Part shown: piece after piece, positions 8,382 through 17,020 of the stretch
How the letters are laid out: each line of letters begins with the position of its first letter
How positions within the stretch are numbered: the first letter of the stretch is position 1
NCBI GenBank assembly: GCA_003022865.1
Contig: PXSK01000010.1
Span: 1 to 57,582, forward strand
DNA: 57,582 nt
Direction: 5' to 3'
Origin: Halobacteriales archaeon SW_5_70_135
GTDB lineage: Archaea; Halobacteriota; Halobacteria; Halobacteriales; SW-7-71-33
The notes under the pieces: generated by a model
Databases searched by the model: none
What the model saw: only the letters and a program-made list of their open reading frames with translations
What the model was told of the DNA's origin: nothing
Made by a program: the position numbers and the translations under genes

Positions 8382-9107
8382 GTGACCGACCCACTCCTCC
8401 AGCTGACGGACGTGTACTCGGGTTACGGCGACGCGGAGGTGCTTCACGGGGTCGACCTCCGTGTCGACTCCTCGGAGACGGTCGCCGTCGTCGGGCCCAA
8501 CGGCGCAGGCAAAAGCACGGTCTTCCGGACGATCTTCGGTCTGCTCACCCCGACGGCGGGGACCGTCGAGTACGACGGCGAGGTAATAAGTGGGCTGTCG
8601 CCGCCCGAGGTTCTGCGCCGGGGGCTCGCGTACGTTCCACAGCAGCGTTCGACCTTCCCGGAGATGACCGTCGAGGAGAACCTGGAGATGAGCGGCTACC
8701 TCAAGGACGACGTCGACGAGCGGATCGAACGGGTCTTCGAGCGCTTTCCCGTGTTGCGCGAGAAGCGTCACGACCGGGCCGAGACACTCTCCGGCGGCCA
8801 ACAGCAGATGATGGAGATGGCAGGCGGCCTGATAATGGAGGCCGACCTGCTGTTGCTCGACGAGCCCTCTGCGGGACTGGCGCCGACCATCGTTGACGAC
8901 GTGTTCGAGCGGGTTCGCGACCTCAACGACGACGGCACCACCTTCCTCGTCATCGAACAGAACGCTCACCGTGCGCTGCGTGTCGCCGACCGCGGATACG
9001 TCGTCGAACGCGGCACAGTCGCGATTGAAGGGGAAGCCGACGAACTCCTCGCCGACGAGGAGGTTCAGCGGCTGTATCTCGGCGGTCGCGGCGCGGAGGA
9101 GACCTGA
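8382..9107 (+). CDS. Branched-chain amino acid ABC transporter ATPase (LivF-like)
   Basis: 241 residues, the second ATPase of the heterodimer. Walker A is GPNGAGKS (38-45), the Q-loop region reads AYVPQQRSTFPEMTVEENL, the signature is LSGGQQQMMEMA (about 136) and Walker B is LLLLDEPSAGLAP. The start is GTG nine bases after livG. It is the last gene of the operon; the following gene is on the opposite strand and its stop lies one base beyond the LivF stop, so the two transcripts converge. Confidence 0.92.
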   Translation: MTDPLLQLTDVYSGYGDAEVLHGVDLRVDSSETVAVVGPNGAGKSTVFRTIFGLLTPTAGTVEYDGEVISGLSPPEVLRRGLAYVPQQRSTFPEMTVEENLEMSGYLKDDVDERIERVFERFPVLREKRHDRAETLSGGQQQMMEMAGGLIMEADLLLLDEPSAGLAPTIVDDVFERVRDLNDDGTTFLVIEQNAHRALRVADRGYVVERGTVAIEGEADELLADEEVQRLYLGGRGAEET

Positions 9108-9108
9108 C

Positions 9109-10113
9109 TCAGACGGTGTCGAGTACGCCCAGCACGCGCTCTTCGGCCTCGCGGGTCGGACCGCGCTCCCGGCCGGTGCGGTCGCTGTCGAGGTGGTCCG
9201 CGACGCTGCGCTCGTACGCCGTCGCGAGCGGCGTCGGCCTCCAGTCGAGCGCGGCGAGCTTGGCGGTCGAGAGGACGTGCGGCGGGTCGCGATACAGCGG
9301 GAAGTCGCCCGGAGAGAGGTCGGCGGCGGCGAGCTCGCGTCGGCCGGCGGTGACGACGTCGACGTCAGTCCCGAGGGCGTCGGCCAGTCGCTCGACCGTG
9401 TCCCGCAGCGTCGTCAGTCGCCGGTCGCCGGCGTTGTACGCCTCGCCCGCCGTTCCCTCCTCGGCGACGACCCGCAGGGCGCCGGCGACGCTCTCGACGT
9501 AGACGCGGTGCCAGAGGTTCGTTCCGTCGCCCGGGACGACGACGCGGTCGTGCTCCGCGACCCGGTCGATCCAGTAGTCGAGGCGCTCCGTGTAGTCGTG
9601 CGGGCCGTACACCACGGGCGGGCGGACGCTCATGGCGCGGACGCCGCGGTCGGCGGCCGCGAACACCGCCCGGTCGCCCTCGGCCTTCCGCGCGCCGTAC
9701 GTCTCCGGCGAGTCGTCGACGGCCTGCTCCCGTGTGCACGGCTCCAGCGGCGTCTCGTCCTCGCGCTTCGGGACCGCCTCCTCGTCGTAGGCCGACCCGG
9801 AGGAGACGTAGACGTAGGCGTCGACGTCGGCGAACGCTCGGGTCGCCGCCCGGACGTCCCGCGGGTGGTACGCGACCATGTCGAGGACGACGTCGGGATC
9901 GACCTCCTCGCGGGCCCGCTCCAGGGCGGTGTCGTTCGTCCGGTCGCCCCCGACGCGGGCGACGGCGTCGCGGTCGGCGAACGGGTTCTCGTGGTTGCCG
10001 CGGTTGAAGACGGTCACCTCGTAGCCGTTGTCGACCAGACGCTCGACGGTGTGGCGACCGATGAAGCGAGTGCCGCCGATCACCAGCGCGCGGTCACCGA
10101 CTGTCGTGCTCAT
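9109..10113 (-). CDS. NAD-dependent epimerase/dehydratase family protein
   Basis: 334 residues of the extended short-chain dehydrogenase (SDR) fold. The N-terminal NAD-binding motif is GGTRFIG (13-19), the catalytic tyrosine-lysine pair is Y139-x3-K143 (YGARK), and SSGSAYD supplies the serine. The sequence resembles the chloroplast CSP41/mRNA-binding-type epimerase subgroup found widely in haloarchaea rather than a dedicated sugar-nucleotide epimerase. The substrate is unknown. It stands alone between the liv operon (convergent) and proS, so context does not help. Confidence 0.82.
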   Translation of the reverse strand: MSTTVGDRALVIGGTRFIGRHTVERLVDNGYEVTVFNRGNHENPFADRDAVARVGGDRTNDTALERAREEVDPDVVLDMVAYHPRDVRAATRAFADVDAYVYVSSGSAYDEEAVPKREDETPLEPCTREQAVDDSPETYGARKAEGDRAVFAAADRGVRAMSVRPPVVYGPHDYTERLDYWIDRVAEHDRVVVPGDGTNLWHRVYVESVAGALRVVAEEGTAGEAYNAGDRRLTTLRDTVERLADALGTDVDVVTAGRRELAAADLSPGDFPLYRDPPHVLSTAKLAALDWRPTPLATAYERSVADHLDSDRTGRERGPTREAEERVLGVLDTV

Positions 10114-10315
10114 GGGACCCGCTCGCGGGCGGCCGACTAAACGGTGGCGTCACCGGCACTCGCGTCGGCCGGGCGGGCCGCCACAACTCGTGTGCCCTGA
10201 GTGACCACCCGACGGGCGCCTGAGACGGCGGCGCGACGCCCGTCGGCACGGGAGCGCCGCGTGTTCGCCCCCGCCCCGACGGTGAGCGAGACGGTCTCGA
10301 CCCGTGACGGCCCTG

Positions 10316-10338
10316 CCGCCGGCCCGGGCCGCCGGCGG
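10316..10338 (-). terminator. GC hairpin abutting the proS stop codon
   Basis: CCGCCGG and CCGGCGG pair across a short loop directly downstream of the proS stop. It lacks a clear T-run on the proS strand, so a terminator role is only a possibility. Confidence 0.3.
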
Positions 10339-11799
10339 TCAGTACGTCTTCGCGAAGTAGGCGGTCTCCTCGCTGGGCTCGTCACAGACCGCACAGGTCT
10401 CTGCGACCGGCTCGTAGTCCTCGTCGTCCTCCATCGGCAGCATGACGACCTCGGCGGCGATCTCGTCCTTGATGACGGTCTCGCAGGCCTCGTCGCCGCA
10501 CCACGCGGCACGCACGTAGCCGCCGTGCTTGCCGATGGTACCGAGCATCTCCTCGGGGCTGTCGGCGTCGCGGACGTTCTCCTCCAGGTGCTGCCGGGCG
10601 GCGTCGTACAGCTTCCGGTGGACGGCGTCGAGATGCTCCACGGCGGTCTCGGCGAGGTCGTCGCGGTCGACCTCGACGGTCTCGCCGTCCGGACGGTGAA
10701 CGAGCGTGACCGTCCCGTCGGCGACCTCGTTGCCGCCGATCTCCACGCGCAGGGGGACACCCCGCAGCTCCCACTCGTTGAACTTGAAGCCGGGATTGCG
10801 CTCGTCGCGGTCGTCGAACTCGACGCGCAGGTCCGCGGTTTCGAGGTCGTCGACGACGCTTTCGGCGTAATCGAGCACCGCCTCGCGGTCGTCGTCGCTC
10901 CAGATCGGGACGACGACGACCTGCTCGGGAGCGACGGCGGGCGGCAGGACGAGCCCCTGGTCGTCGCCGTGTGCCATCAGCATCGCGCCCATCGCCCGCC
11001 AGGAGAAGCCCCAGGAGGTGGTGTGAGCGGTACGCTCCCGCTCCTCGGCGTCGGTGTAGGTGATCTCGAAGGCCTCGGCGAAGGACCGACCGAGGTGGTG
11101 CGAGGTGGCACCCTGGACGGACTTGCCGTCGGGCATCAGCGCCTCTACGGTCGTCGTGGTGTCGGCGCCGGGGAACGTGTCGTGCTCGGGCTTGCGGCCG
11201 ACCAGCGCGGGCAGTGCGAGCACCTCCTCGTACACCGCTTCGTACTGCCGCAGCCGGAGCATCGTCTCCTCCCAGGCGCCGTCGCGGTCACGGTGTGCGG
11301 TGTGGCCCTCCTGCCAGAGGAACTCCTTCGTCCGGAAGAACGGCTTCGTCTCGGTGGCCTCCCAGCGACAGACCGAACACCACTGGTTGAGCCGCAGCGG
11401 CAGGTCGCGGTGCGAGCGGACCCACTGTGCCATGTACGGGGCGATGATCGACTCGCTGGTGGGGCGGACCGCGAGTCGCTCGTCGAGTTCGTCGTAGCCG
11501 CCGTGGGTGACCCACGCCACCTCGGGGTCGAACCCCTCGACGACCTCCTTCTCCCGCTCCAGGTAGGACTCGGGGACGAACATCGGGAAGTAGGCGTTCC
11601 GCACGCCGGTGTCCTCGAACCGGTCGTCGAGCGACTCCCGGATCGCCTCCCAGACGGCGTAGCCGCGGGGGCGGGTGACGATGAACCCGCCCATCGGGGC
11701 GTAGTCGGCGACTTCGGCCTTCTGGATTAGTTCGGTGTACCACTCGCCGGTGTTGTGCGCCTTGCTCTCGGTGATGCCGAGTTCTTGCTCGCCGCTCAT
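10339..11799 (-). CDS. proS: Prolyl-tRNA synthetase, archaeal/eukaryotic type
   Basis: 486 residues, the usual length of the short archaeal class II ProRS. Motif 2 elements are RPTSES (112-117) and CRWEATETKPFFRTKEFLWQ, and motif 3 is in the SFSWRAMGAML-like segment near residue 270. After the anticodon-binding domain comes a C-terminal zinc-binding segment with cysteines in WCGDEACE and CAVCDEP, and the protein ends in AKTY, a C-terminal tyrosine conserved in this type. It charges tRNA(Pro). A TATA-like sequence (11825-11831) lies about 28 bp upstream, so the message is probably leaderless. Confidence 0.96.
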   Translation of the reverse strand: MSGEQELGITESKAHNTGEWYTELIQKAEVADYAPMGGFIVTRPRGYAVWEAIRESLDDRFEDTGVRNAYFPMFVPESYLEREKEVVEGFDPEVAWVTHGGYDELDERLAVRPTSESIIAPYMAQWVRSHRDLPLRLNQWCSVCRWEATETKPFFRTKEFLWQEGHTAHRDRDGAWEETMLRLRQYEAVYEEVLALPALVGRKPEHDTFPGADTTTTVEALMPDGKSVQGATSHHLGRSFAEAFEITYTDAEERERTAHTTSWGFSWRAMGAMLMAHGDDQGLVLPPAVAPEQVVVVPIWSDDDREAVLDYAESVVDDLETADLRVEFDDRDERNPGFKFNEWELRGVPLRVEIGGNEVADGTVTLVHRPDGETVEVDRDDLAETAVEHLDAVHRKLYDAARQHLEENVRDADSPEEMLGTIGKHGGYVRAAWCGDEACETVIKDEIAAEVVMLPMEDDEDYEPVAETCAVCDEPSEETAYFAKTY

Positions 11800-11824
11800 T
11801 ACTCGGATCGGTGCGGCGAGTAGT

Positions 11825-11831
11825 CTTAAAC
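11825..11831 (-). promoter_or_regulatory. TATA box of proS
   Basis: CTTAAAC on the plus strand reads GTTTAAG on the minus strand, about 28 bp before the proS ATG, the spacing of leaderless haloarchaeal promoters. Confidence 0.5.
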
Positions 11832-11903
11832 TCGGTGGGGCCGCGGTGAGCGTTCACGTACTCTCGGAAACGAAGCGCCGTGAAGGGGGGACGTATCAGA
11901 AGG

Positions 11904-11910
11904 ATTTTTA
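11904..11910 (+). promoter_or_regulatory. Putative TATA box of fttA
   Basis: ATTTTTA is the only AT-rich element in the 350 bases between the divergent proS and fttA genes that points towards fttA. A start about 25 bp downstream would give a leader of roughly 215 nt, very long for a haloarchaeal mRNA. Confidence 0.45.
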
Positions 11911-11937
11911 CATCGCAGTGCGCAAGCCGACGCGAGC

Positions 11938-12150
11938 GGGGTTCCTCCCGGAGCACTCGACCCGACCCGGGAGGCCCCGAGCCCACCGACCGGCCTCCGT
12001 GCCGGGCGATCACGTCATGACCCGTCCGACAGTTCCTCCTGTTGTTCGACGGACGGGGACGACGAGTCCCCGTCACCGACGTCGAGGTGTGGCCTCGCCG
12101 AGGACCGGCGACGGGCCGAACGAGACCGGGAGCACTACGTCACACGACCC
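11938..12150 (+). promoter_or_regulatory. Structured fttA leader with alternative hairpins, or unannotated small RNA
   Basis: Three strong hairpins are visible. CCTCCCGG (11944-11951) pairs with CCGGGAGG (11967-11974), extended by GGGG/CCCC. CCCGTCCG (12021-12028) pairs perfectly with CGGACGGG (12050-12057). GACGGGGAC (12052-12060) pairs perfectly with GTCCCCGTC (12066-12074) over a 5-nt loop. The last two share bases 12052-12057 and cannot form together, as in attenuators and riboswitches. No protein-like frame fills this stretch. Confidence 0.45.
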
Positions 12151-14076
12151 ATGAGTTCAGTAGACCGACAGCTCGACGACCTGCAGGCGGAGATAGCGGC
12201 GGAGATACCGGACGACGTCTCGATATCGGACGTCACGTACGAGGGGCCGGAACTCGTCGTCTACACGCGGGACCCGAGGACGTTCGCCGAGAAGGGCGAC
12301 CTGGTCCGGCAGCTCGCCGGCAAGCTACGCAAGCGTATCACCGTCCGCCCGGACCCGGAGGTGTTGACGTCTCCGGCGGAGGCCGAACCGGAGATCCGCG
12401 AGGTCGTCCCGGAGGACGCCGGCGTCACCGAACTCGACTTCCACCCGGACACCGGCGAGGTGGTCATCGAGGCCGAGAAGCCCGGCATGGTGATCGGACG
12501 GCACGGCTCGACGCTGCGGGAGATCACCAGCGAGGTGGGGTGGAGTCCCGAGGTGGTGCGGACGCCGCCGATCGAGTCCTCGACGGTGAAGAACGTCCGT
12601 GACTTCCTCAAGCAGGAACGCCAACAGCGCCGGGACGTCCTCGAACGCGTCGGCCGACAGATCCACCGCGAGGAGATGGCCGACGAGCAGTGGGTCCGCA
12701 TCACGACACTGGGCTGCTGCCGGGAGGTCGGCCGCGCGGCCTTCCTCCTCTCGACGGCGGAGACGCGGGTCCTGATCGACTGCGGCGACAAGCCCGGCGC
12801 CGAGGACGAGGTGCCGTACCTCCAGGTGCCCGAGGCGCTGGGTGCGGGCGCGACGAACATCGACGCCGTCGTACTCACACACGCCCACCTCGACCACTCG
12901 GCGCTGATCCCGCTGCTTTTCAAGTACGGCTACGACGGCCCGATCTACACCACCGAGCCCACCCGCGACCTGATGGGTCTGCTCACCCTCGACTACCTCG
13001 ACGTCGCCGGCAAGGAGGGCCGCACGCCGCCGTACGAGAGCGAGATGGTCCGCGAGGCGATCAAGCACACGGTGCCGCTCGAGTACGGCGACGTGACCGA
13101 CATCGCCCCGGACGTGAAGCTCACGCTGCACAACGCCGGTCACATCCTCGGCTCCGCGGTGGCACACTTCCACGTCGGCGACGGCTACTACAACGTCGCC
13201 TTCTCCGGGGACATCCACTACGACGACACCCGGCTGTTCAACGGCGCCGTCAACGACTTCCCACGCGTGGAGACGCTCGTACTGGAGTCGACCTACGGCG
13301 GTCGCAACGACTACCAGACCGACCAGGAGGACTCCGAGCGCAAGCTCAAGCAGGTGATCCGCGAGGCTCACGACCGCGGCGGCAAGGTGCTGATCCCCGC
13401 CTTCGCCGTCGGGCGCTCGCAGGAGATGATGCTCGTCTTGGAGGAGGCGATGCGCGAGGGCGACGTCCCGACGATGCCGGTCCACCTCGACGGGATGATC
13501 TGGGAGGCGACCGCCATCCACACGGCGTATCCGGAGTACCTGCGCGACGACCTGCGGGAGCGCATCTTCCACGAGGACGAGAACCCGTTCCTCGCCGAGC
13601 AGTTCAACCACATCGACGAGGGCGAGGAAGAACGCCAGGAGGTGGCCGACGGCGACCCCGCGATCGTTCTCACCACTTCCGGGATGGTCGAGGGCGGACC
13701 GGTCATGTCCTGGCTGCGCCACCTCGCGAGCGACGAGCGGTCGACGATGGCCTTCGTCGGCTACCAGGCACAGGGCACGCTCGGTCGTCGCATCCAGAAC
13801 GGCCGCCGCGAGCTGCCGCTGAGCGACGGCGACCCCACCGGCCGCCGGGAGACAGTTACGATGGAGATGAACGTCGAGACCGTCGACGGCTTCTCCGGTC
13901 ACGCCGACCGGCAGGGCCTCGAGAACTTCGTCCGCACGATGAATCCCCGCCCGGAGAAGGTGCTCTGTGTCCACGGCGACGAGTCCTCCACGCAGGACCT
14001 CTCCTCGGCGCTGTACCACGAGTACAACATGCGCACCTTCGCCCCCCGCAACCTGGAGACGTTCCGCTTCCGGTGA
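12151..14076 (+). CDS. fttA: aCPSF1/FttA ribonuclease, transcription termination factor
   Basis: 641 residues, the typical archaeal CPSF1 length. Residues 1-150 hold two KH-like RNA-binding domains (second one with KPGMVIGRHGSTLREI). Then comes a metallo-beta-lactamase domain with the zinc motif HAHLDH (about 244-249), interrupted by a beta-CASP domain with LIPAFAVGRSQEMML and LTTSGMVEGGPV, and closing with the histidine motifs VDGFSGHADR and CVHGDE. This 5'-exo/endonuclease cuts nascent RNA and drives archaeal transcription termination at U-rich sites (family knowledge). The ATG at 12151 is chosen because the KH domain starts immediately. Confidence 0.95.
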   Translation: MSSVDRQLDDLQAEIAAEIPDDVSISDVTYEGPELVVYTRDPRTFAEKGDLVRQLAGKLRKRITVRPDPEVLTSPAEAEPEIREVVPEDAGVTELDFHPDTGEVVIEAEKPGMVIGRHGSTLREITSEVGWSPEVVRTPPIESSTVKNVRDFLKQERQQRRDVLERVGRQIHREEMADEQWVRITTLGCCREVGRAAFLLSTAETRVLIDCGDKPGAEDEVPYLQVPEALGAGATNIDAVVLTHAHLDHSALIPLLFKYGYDGPIYTTEPTRDLMGLLTLDYLDVAGKEGRTPPYESEMVREAIKHTVPLEYGDVTDIAPDVKLTLHNAGHILGSAVAHFHVGDGYYNVAFSGDIHYDDTRLFNGAVNDFPRVETLVLESTYGGRNDYQTDQEDSERKLKQVIREAHDRGGKVLIPAFAVGRSQEMMLVLEEAMREGDVPTMPVHLDGMIWEATAIHTAYPEYLRDDLRERIFHEDENPFLAEQFNHIDEGEEERQEVADGDPAIVLTTSGMVEGGPVMSWLRHLASDERSTMAFVGYQAQGTLGRRIQNGRRELPLSDGDPTGRRETVTMEMNVETVDGFSGHADRQGLENFVRTMNPRPEKVLCVHGDESSTQDLSSALYHEYNMRTFAPRNLETFRFR

Positions 14077-14279
14077 CCGCCGCTCGGGAGGCGGGGTCGA
14101 CGACGGTCCCGGTCGAGGTCACGACGTCGGGCGGCTCGGACGTCCCCTCCGACACGGAGACGACGCTGACCGTCATCAACTCCGTCAGGGAGTTTACCGC
14201 AAGCTCGTACCCGGTGCGGGCGGTCGCTTCCGGGACTGACAGACTCGTAGAGACGACGGCGACGCTGTCCGTCGGGTAG
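14073..14279 (+). other. Possible small or remnant ORF (68 codons)
   Basis: A GTG overlapping the fttA stop opens a 68-codon frame. Residues 10-68 look like a beta-rich secreted-protein C-terminus (STTVPVEVTTSGG; TLTVINSVREFTA; VETTATLSVG) with normal haloarchaeal composition rather than the arginine-rich look of shadow frames. It could be the leftover end of an exported protein or a real small gene. I recognise no family. Confidence 0.25.
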
Positions 14280-14330
14280 CCGTCCCGAGCGCCCACAAGA
14301 ATAAAGCGTCTGTCACTGGTACCGCGGCTC

Positions 14331-14894
14331 ATGGGAGCGGACGACACACGACGGGACCTGCTCGTCGCGGTCGGCGTCGGCGTCTGTGGCGGGCTCGCGG
14401 GCTGTGTCGGCGGCGAAGACGACGCGGCGGACCTGCCGTTCGAGCGCGAGGTGGACCCGTCACGGACCTACCTGCGGACGCAGTCGGACGACGCGGGTGA
14501 CGCCCGGTCGGTCGACCTGTCGTCGCTGGGCGTCGACCCGGGACTGACGGTCCGACTCGAACGACTCGGGTCGTTCACCGGCAGTTCGTCGGACGGAACG
14601 GGGATGACTGGCGTGTTCAGCGGGAGCAGCGAACTCGCCGCAGACGTGCGAGAGCGGGTTATCGACGCCGTCGACGCGGGCGAGGACTACGAGACGGCCG
14701 CCACGTTCGAGGGGAACGCCGAGACGGACGTGCCCGAGGACTTCCTGATCGCCGACAACGAGAACGAACGGACGAGTACTACTGTGACCGTGCCGGAGGG
14801 CGCGACACACCTGTTCCTTGCGGCCGTCGACAACTTCTACCAGGACAACGAGCAGGGCGATCCCCCGTTCACCCTGCGGATCGAGTCGGCGTGA
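14331..14894 (+). CDS. Putative secreted lipoprotein of unknown function
   Basis: 187 residues. The N-terminus has RRDLLVAVGVGVCGGLAGC, a twin-arginine-like motif leading to a lipobox with the acceptor cysteine in LAGC, so it should be exported and lipid-anchored. The mature part is acidic and beta-rich. Its C-terminal segment, VPEGATHLFLAAVDNFYQDN, strikingly resembles the recurring motif of bacterial secreted proteins that share a jelly-roll domain (VPxGATxLFLGxxDxxYxDN), which binds calcium or sugars in some relatives. That resemblance is by eye only. It is alone between fttA and a convergent nuclease gene. Confidence 0.7.
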   Translation: MGADDTRRDLLVAVGVGVCGGLAGCVGGEDDAADLPFEREVDPSRTYLRTQSDDAGDARSVDLSSLGVDPGLTVRLERLGSFTGSSSDGTGMTGVFSGSSELAADVRERVIDAVDAGEDYETAATFEGNAETDVPEDFLIADNENERTSTTVTVPEGATHLFLAAVDNFYQDNEQGDPPFTLRIESA

Positions 14895-15070
14895 CGACCG
14901 TGCGCGGCGAGGGTCGAGTCCGTCGCTGGCTTCGCCGGAGCGACGAGCGAACAGGTGACACCCGCGTCGGCAGGCCGACCCGGGGACGCTCCGTCGTCGG
15001 GACCGCGATCCGGTGAACCGGGGACGAGCCGTCCACCCGTCGCGGTCGGGACGGGGCCGTGAAACGGCGC

Positions 15071-15916
15071 TCAGTCCCAGTTCGGGTCGACGCCGACCCG
15101 GTCGCAGCACTCCGCCAGCGGACAGGCCTCGGGGTCGTCGAGACAGGCGGGCTCTCGCGCCGTGCAGTAGTCGCGGCCGAACTCGATCGTCGCCGTGTGT
15201 CCGAAGCCACACTTCTCCGGGGGCACCCGGTCTTCGAGCACCGCACGCACCGTCTCCGGGTCGGCGTCCGGCGGCGCCACCCCGAGTCGCCGGAAGACCC
15301 GGTGGACGTGCGTGTCGACGGGAAAGACACCGTCGCGGCCGCCGGAGAACAGCAGCACGCAGTCGGCGGTCTTCGGGCCGACGCCGTCGTACGAGAGCAG
15401 GTGTTCGCGGACGGTCGCCGGCGGCCGGTCGCGGACGAACGCGTCGAACGCCGCCGCGGAGCCGTGGTCGGCGAGGACCCGCTCGGCCGCGGCGACGGTC
15501 CGGCGCGCCTTCTGGTGCTGTAGGCCGGCGGCGGCGACCGTCTCCGCGAGGGTGCCGACGTCCGCCGCCGCGAGCGCCTCGGCGAGGTCGACATCGTCGT
15601 CGGTATCGCCGTCTTCGTCGCCGTCGTCGTCGCCGTCGACGTACCGCTCGCGCAGCGCCCCGTGGGCCGGCGCGCTCGCGGCGTCGGTCGTGTTCTGGCT
15701 GAGGATCGTCCGGACGAGACAGTCAAAGGCCGGCCGTCCGCCGTAGGTCGTCCGCCAGTACAACTCGCCGAGGCGGTCGACGACGCGCTCGGCGCGGGTG
15801 TCGTCCGGCTCGCCGGCGGGGAACGACCGCCGCTCGCTCGCCGCCGCGCCGATGTTGTGCTCCGGTTCATCGGTGTCCTCGTCGGTCACGCCGGCCCCGT
15901 GGGTCGCCGACGGCAA
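15071..15916 (-). CDS. Endonuclease III-like DNA glycosylase (HhH-GPD, 4Fe-4S)
   Basis: 281 residues. The helix-hairpin-helix is YDGVGPKTADCVLL, with the catalytic lysine in GPKTA. The catalytic aspartate is in FPVDTHVHRVFRRLG, and four cysteines near the C-terminus (FGRDYCTAREPACLDDPEACPLAECC) can bind the 4Fe-4S cluster. It should remove oxidised or mismatched bases in base excision repair. Between the early FDCLVRTILSQNT motif and the HhH lies an acidic insertion of about 15 residues made of D, G, E and T, which looks like a simple-sequence expansion. Haloarchaea have more than one Nth paralogue, so I give no symbol. The first codons are uncertain; an ATG-led acidic N-tail precedes the fold. 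Confidence 0.88.
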   Translation of the reverse strand: MPSATHGAGVTDEDTDEPEHNIGAAASERRSFPAGEPDDTRAERVVDRLGELYWRTTYGGRPAFDCLVRTILSQNTTDAASAPAHGALRERYVDGDDDGDEDGDTDDDVDLAEALAAADVGTLAETVAAAGLQHQKARRTVAAAERVLADHGSAAAFDAFVRDRPPATVREHLLSYDGVGPKTADCVLLFSGGRDGVFPVDTHVHRVFRRLGVAPPDADPETVRAVLEDRVPPEKCGFGHTATIEFGRDYCTAREPACLDDPEACPLAECCDRVGVDPNWD

Positions 15917-16147
15917 GACGCTGACGCCGGATCGGACCGGACGGGAGCGACAGGCGAGCCGCCAGTACCTCTCTGACCCCGGGATCGTACGCGGGGCATG
16001 GACGGCGACCGACGCGGCGAGGGCTGTCGCGCGCCGCCGGGGTGGCGGGTGTCGGCGGGCTGGCTGCAGACGCCGACTGAGTCGTTCGACACGAGAGCCG
16101 CCGGGGGACGTCGTGGGCCTGTACGGGCGAAGCGGTCGGCGCCCCCG

Positions 16148-16705
16148 TCAGGGCGGGTCGACGCGCAACTCGAGGAGGAGGTCGGTCCCGGGTCTCGACA
16201 GCGCGGCGACGAGCTCGCGGTCGAGGTCGGCGGCGGCACGGTTGGCGTCGACCATCACGGTGCGGTCGTCGACGTAGTCGGCGGTGCGACAGACGGCGCC
16301 TCGGTCGCTCTCGAAGGTGAGGTCGGGGTGGCCGCGGCCCCGGACGGCGGTCACCGCCGTCGGCTCGTCGGCGTCGTCGGGGAAGACCCGCAGCGTCGTC
16401 GTGATCGTCGCCGCGGCGTCCCGGCAGGCCTCGACGAAGGCGGGGTCGAAGTCGGCCGGCGCTCGGTCGGCCTCGACCCCGAGGATGCAGTCGCCGGCGG
16501 GGGTGAGCCAGTCGTCGGTCGTCACCTCGAACGTGCTCGCGTGAGTACCGCGAACGTTCGCGTGGCCGCGGGCGCGAAGGCACTCGACCCCGACCGATTC
16601 GACCCCGACCGGTTCGACCTCGACCGGCTCGACCTCGACCGGCGTGTCGCCGCCGCCGTCATCGTCACCGTCACGTCCGGACGTCTCGTCCTCGGCGGTG
16701 TCCAT
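16148..16705 (-). CDS. DUF371 family protein
   Basis: 185 residues. From about residue 50 it matches DUF371 (PF04027), an archaeal family of unknown function: ARGHANVRGTHASTFEVT, LTPAGDCILGV, a central GRGHPDL, and VDDRTVMVDANRAAADLDRE. The first ~48 residues are acidic and include an imperfect repeat of VEVEP / VEVEP / VGVES, encoded by tandem 15-bp units around 16590-16645; orthologues normally start near the ARGH motif. I start at the ATG at 16705 (MDTAEDETSG); a longer frame upstream is arginine-rich and not convincing. It shares a divergent intergenic region with the coiled-coil gene. Confidence 0.85.
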   Translation of the reverse strand: MDTAEDETSGRDGDDDGGGDTPVEVEPVEVEPVGVESVGVECLRARGHANVRGTHASTFEVTTDDWLTPAGDCILGVEADRAPADFDPAFVEACRDAAATITTTLRVFPDDADEPTAVTAVRGRGHPDLTFESDRGAVCRTADYVDDRTVMVDANRAAADLDRELVAALSRPGTDLLLELRVDPP

Positions 16706-17020
16706 GCTGGCAGGCGGTCGGAGGCACACTTCAAGCCTCGCGTTCGACGCCGCCGGTCCGTTCACGCCGCCGCGGAGTCGCACACGCAAAACCCGTGATA
16801 CTCGTTTGCACGGGGCGAGACCGTCAAAAACTGCCGTTTCGGGTTTCAGGTATCGGTAGGTTTAAATCGACAGAGAACACAGTGTGCGATACCGGAACGC
16901 CTCGGCGTTCGGGCAGCACAGTCCGCCGGACAGCATGACAGGACAGCATTATGCGACGACTGCACGAGCCAAGCAGCGACTGCCCTCGCCGGTGCGGTAT
17001 GGCCTCCTCGAACTGCAACT
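16706..17020. other. Divergent intergenic region with promoter, hairpins and an upstream ORF
   Basis: 315 bases between DUF371 and the coiled-coil gene. It contains a TATA box at 16861, two small stable hairpins (GAACGC/GCGTTC around 16891-16906; AGTCC/GGACT around 16919-16931) and a 30-codon ORF (16935-17027), all on the side of the coiled-coil gene. Confidence 0.5.
16861..16867 (+). promoter_or_regulatory. TATA box upstream of the coiled-coil gene
   Basis: TTTAAAT preceded by purines is a near-consensus haloarchaeal TATA box. Expected transcription start is near 16888-16892, about 130 nt before the start codon, so this gene probably has a true leader. Confidence 0.6.

Noticed and set aside
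11930-12150. RNase P RNA, SRP RNA or C/D-H/ACA guide RNA in the fttA leader
   Set aside because: The conserved RNase P and SRP core sequences are absent and no paired C/D boxes or ACA end with a kink-turn is visible; an Infernal/Rfam scan could still change this.
15917-16147. Gene in the gap between the endonuclease III homologue and DUF371
   Set aside because: Frames here are arginine/serine/proline-rich shadows with no homology.
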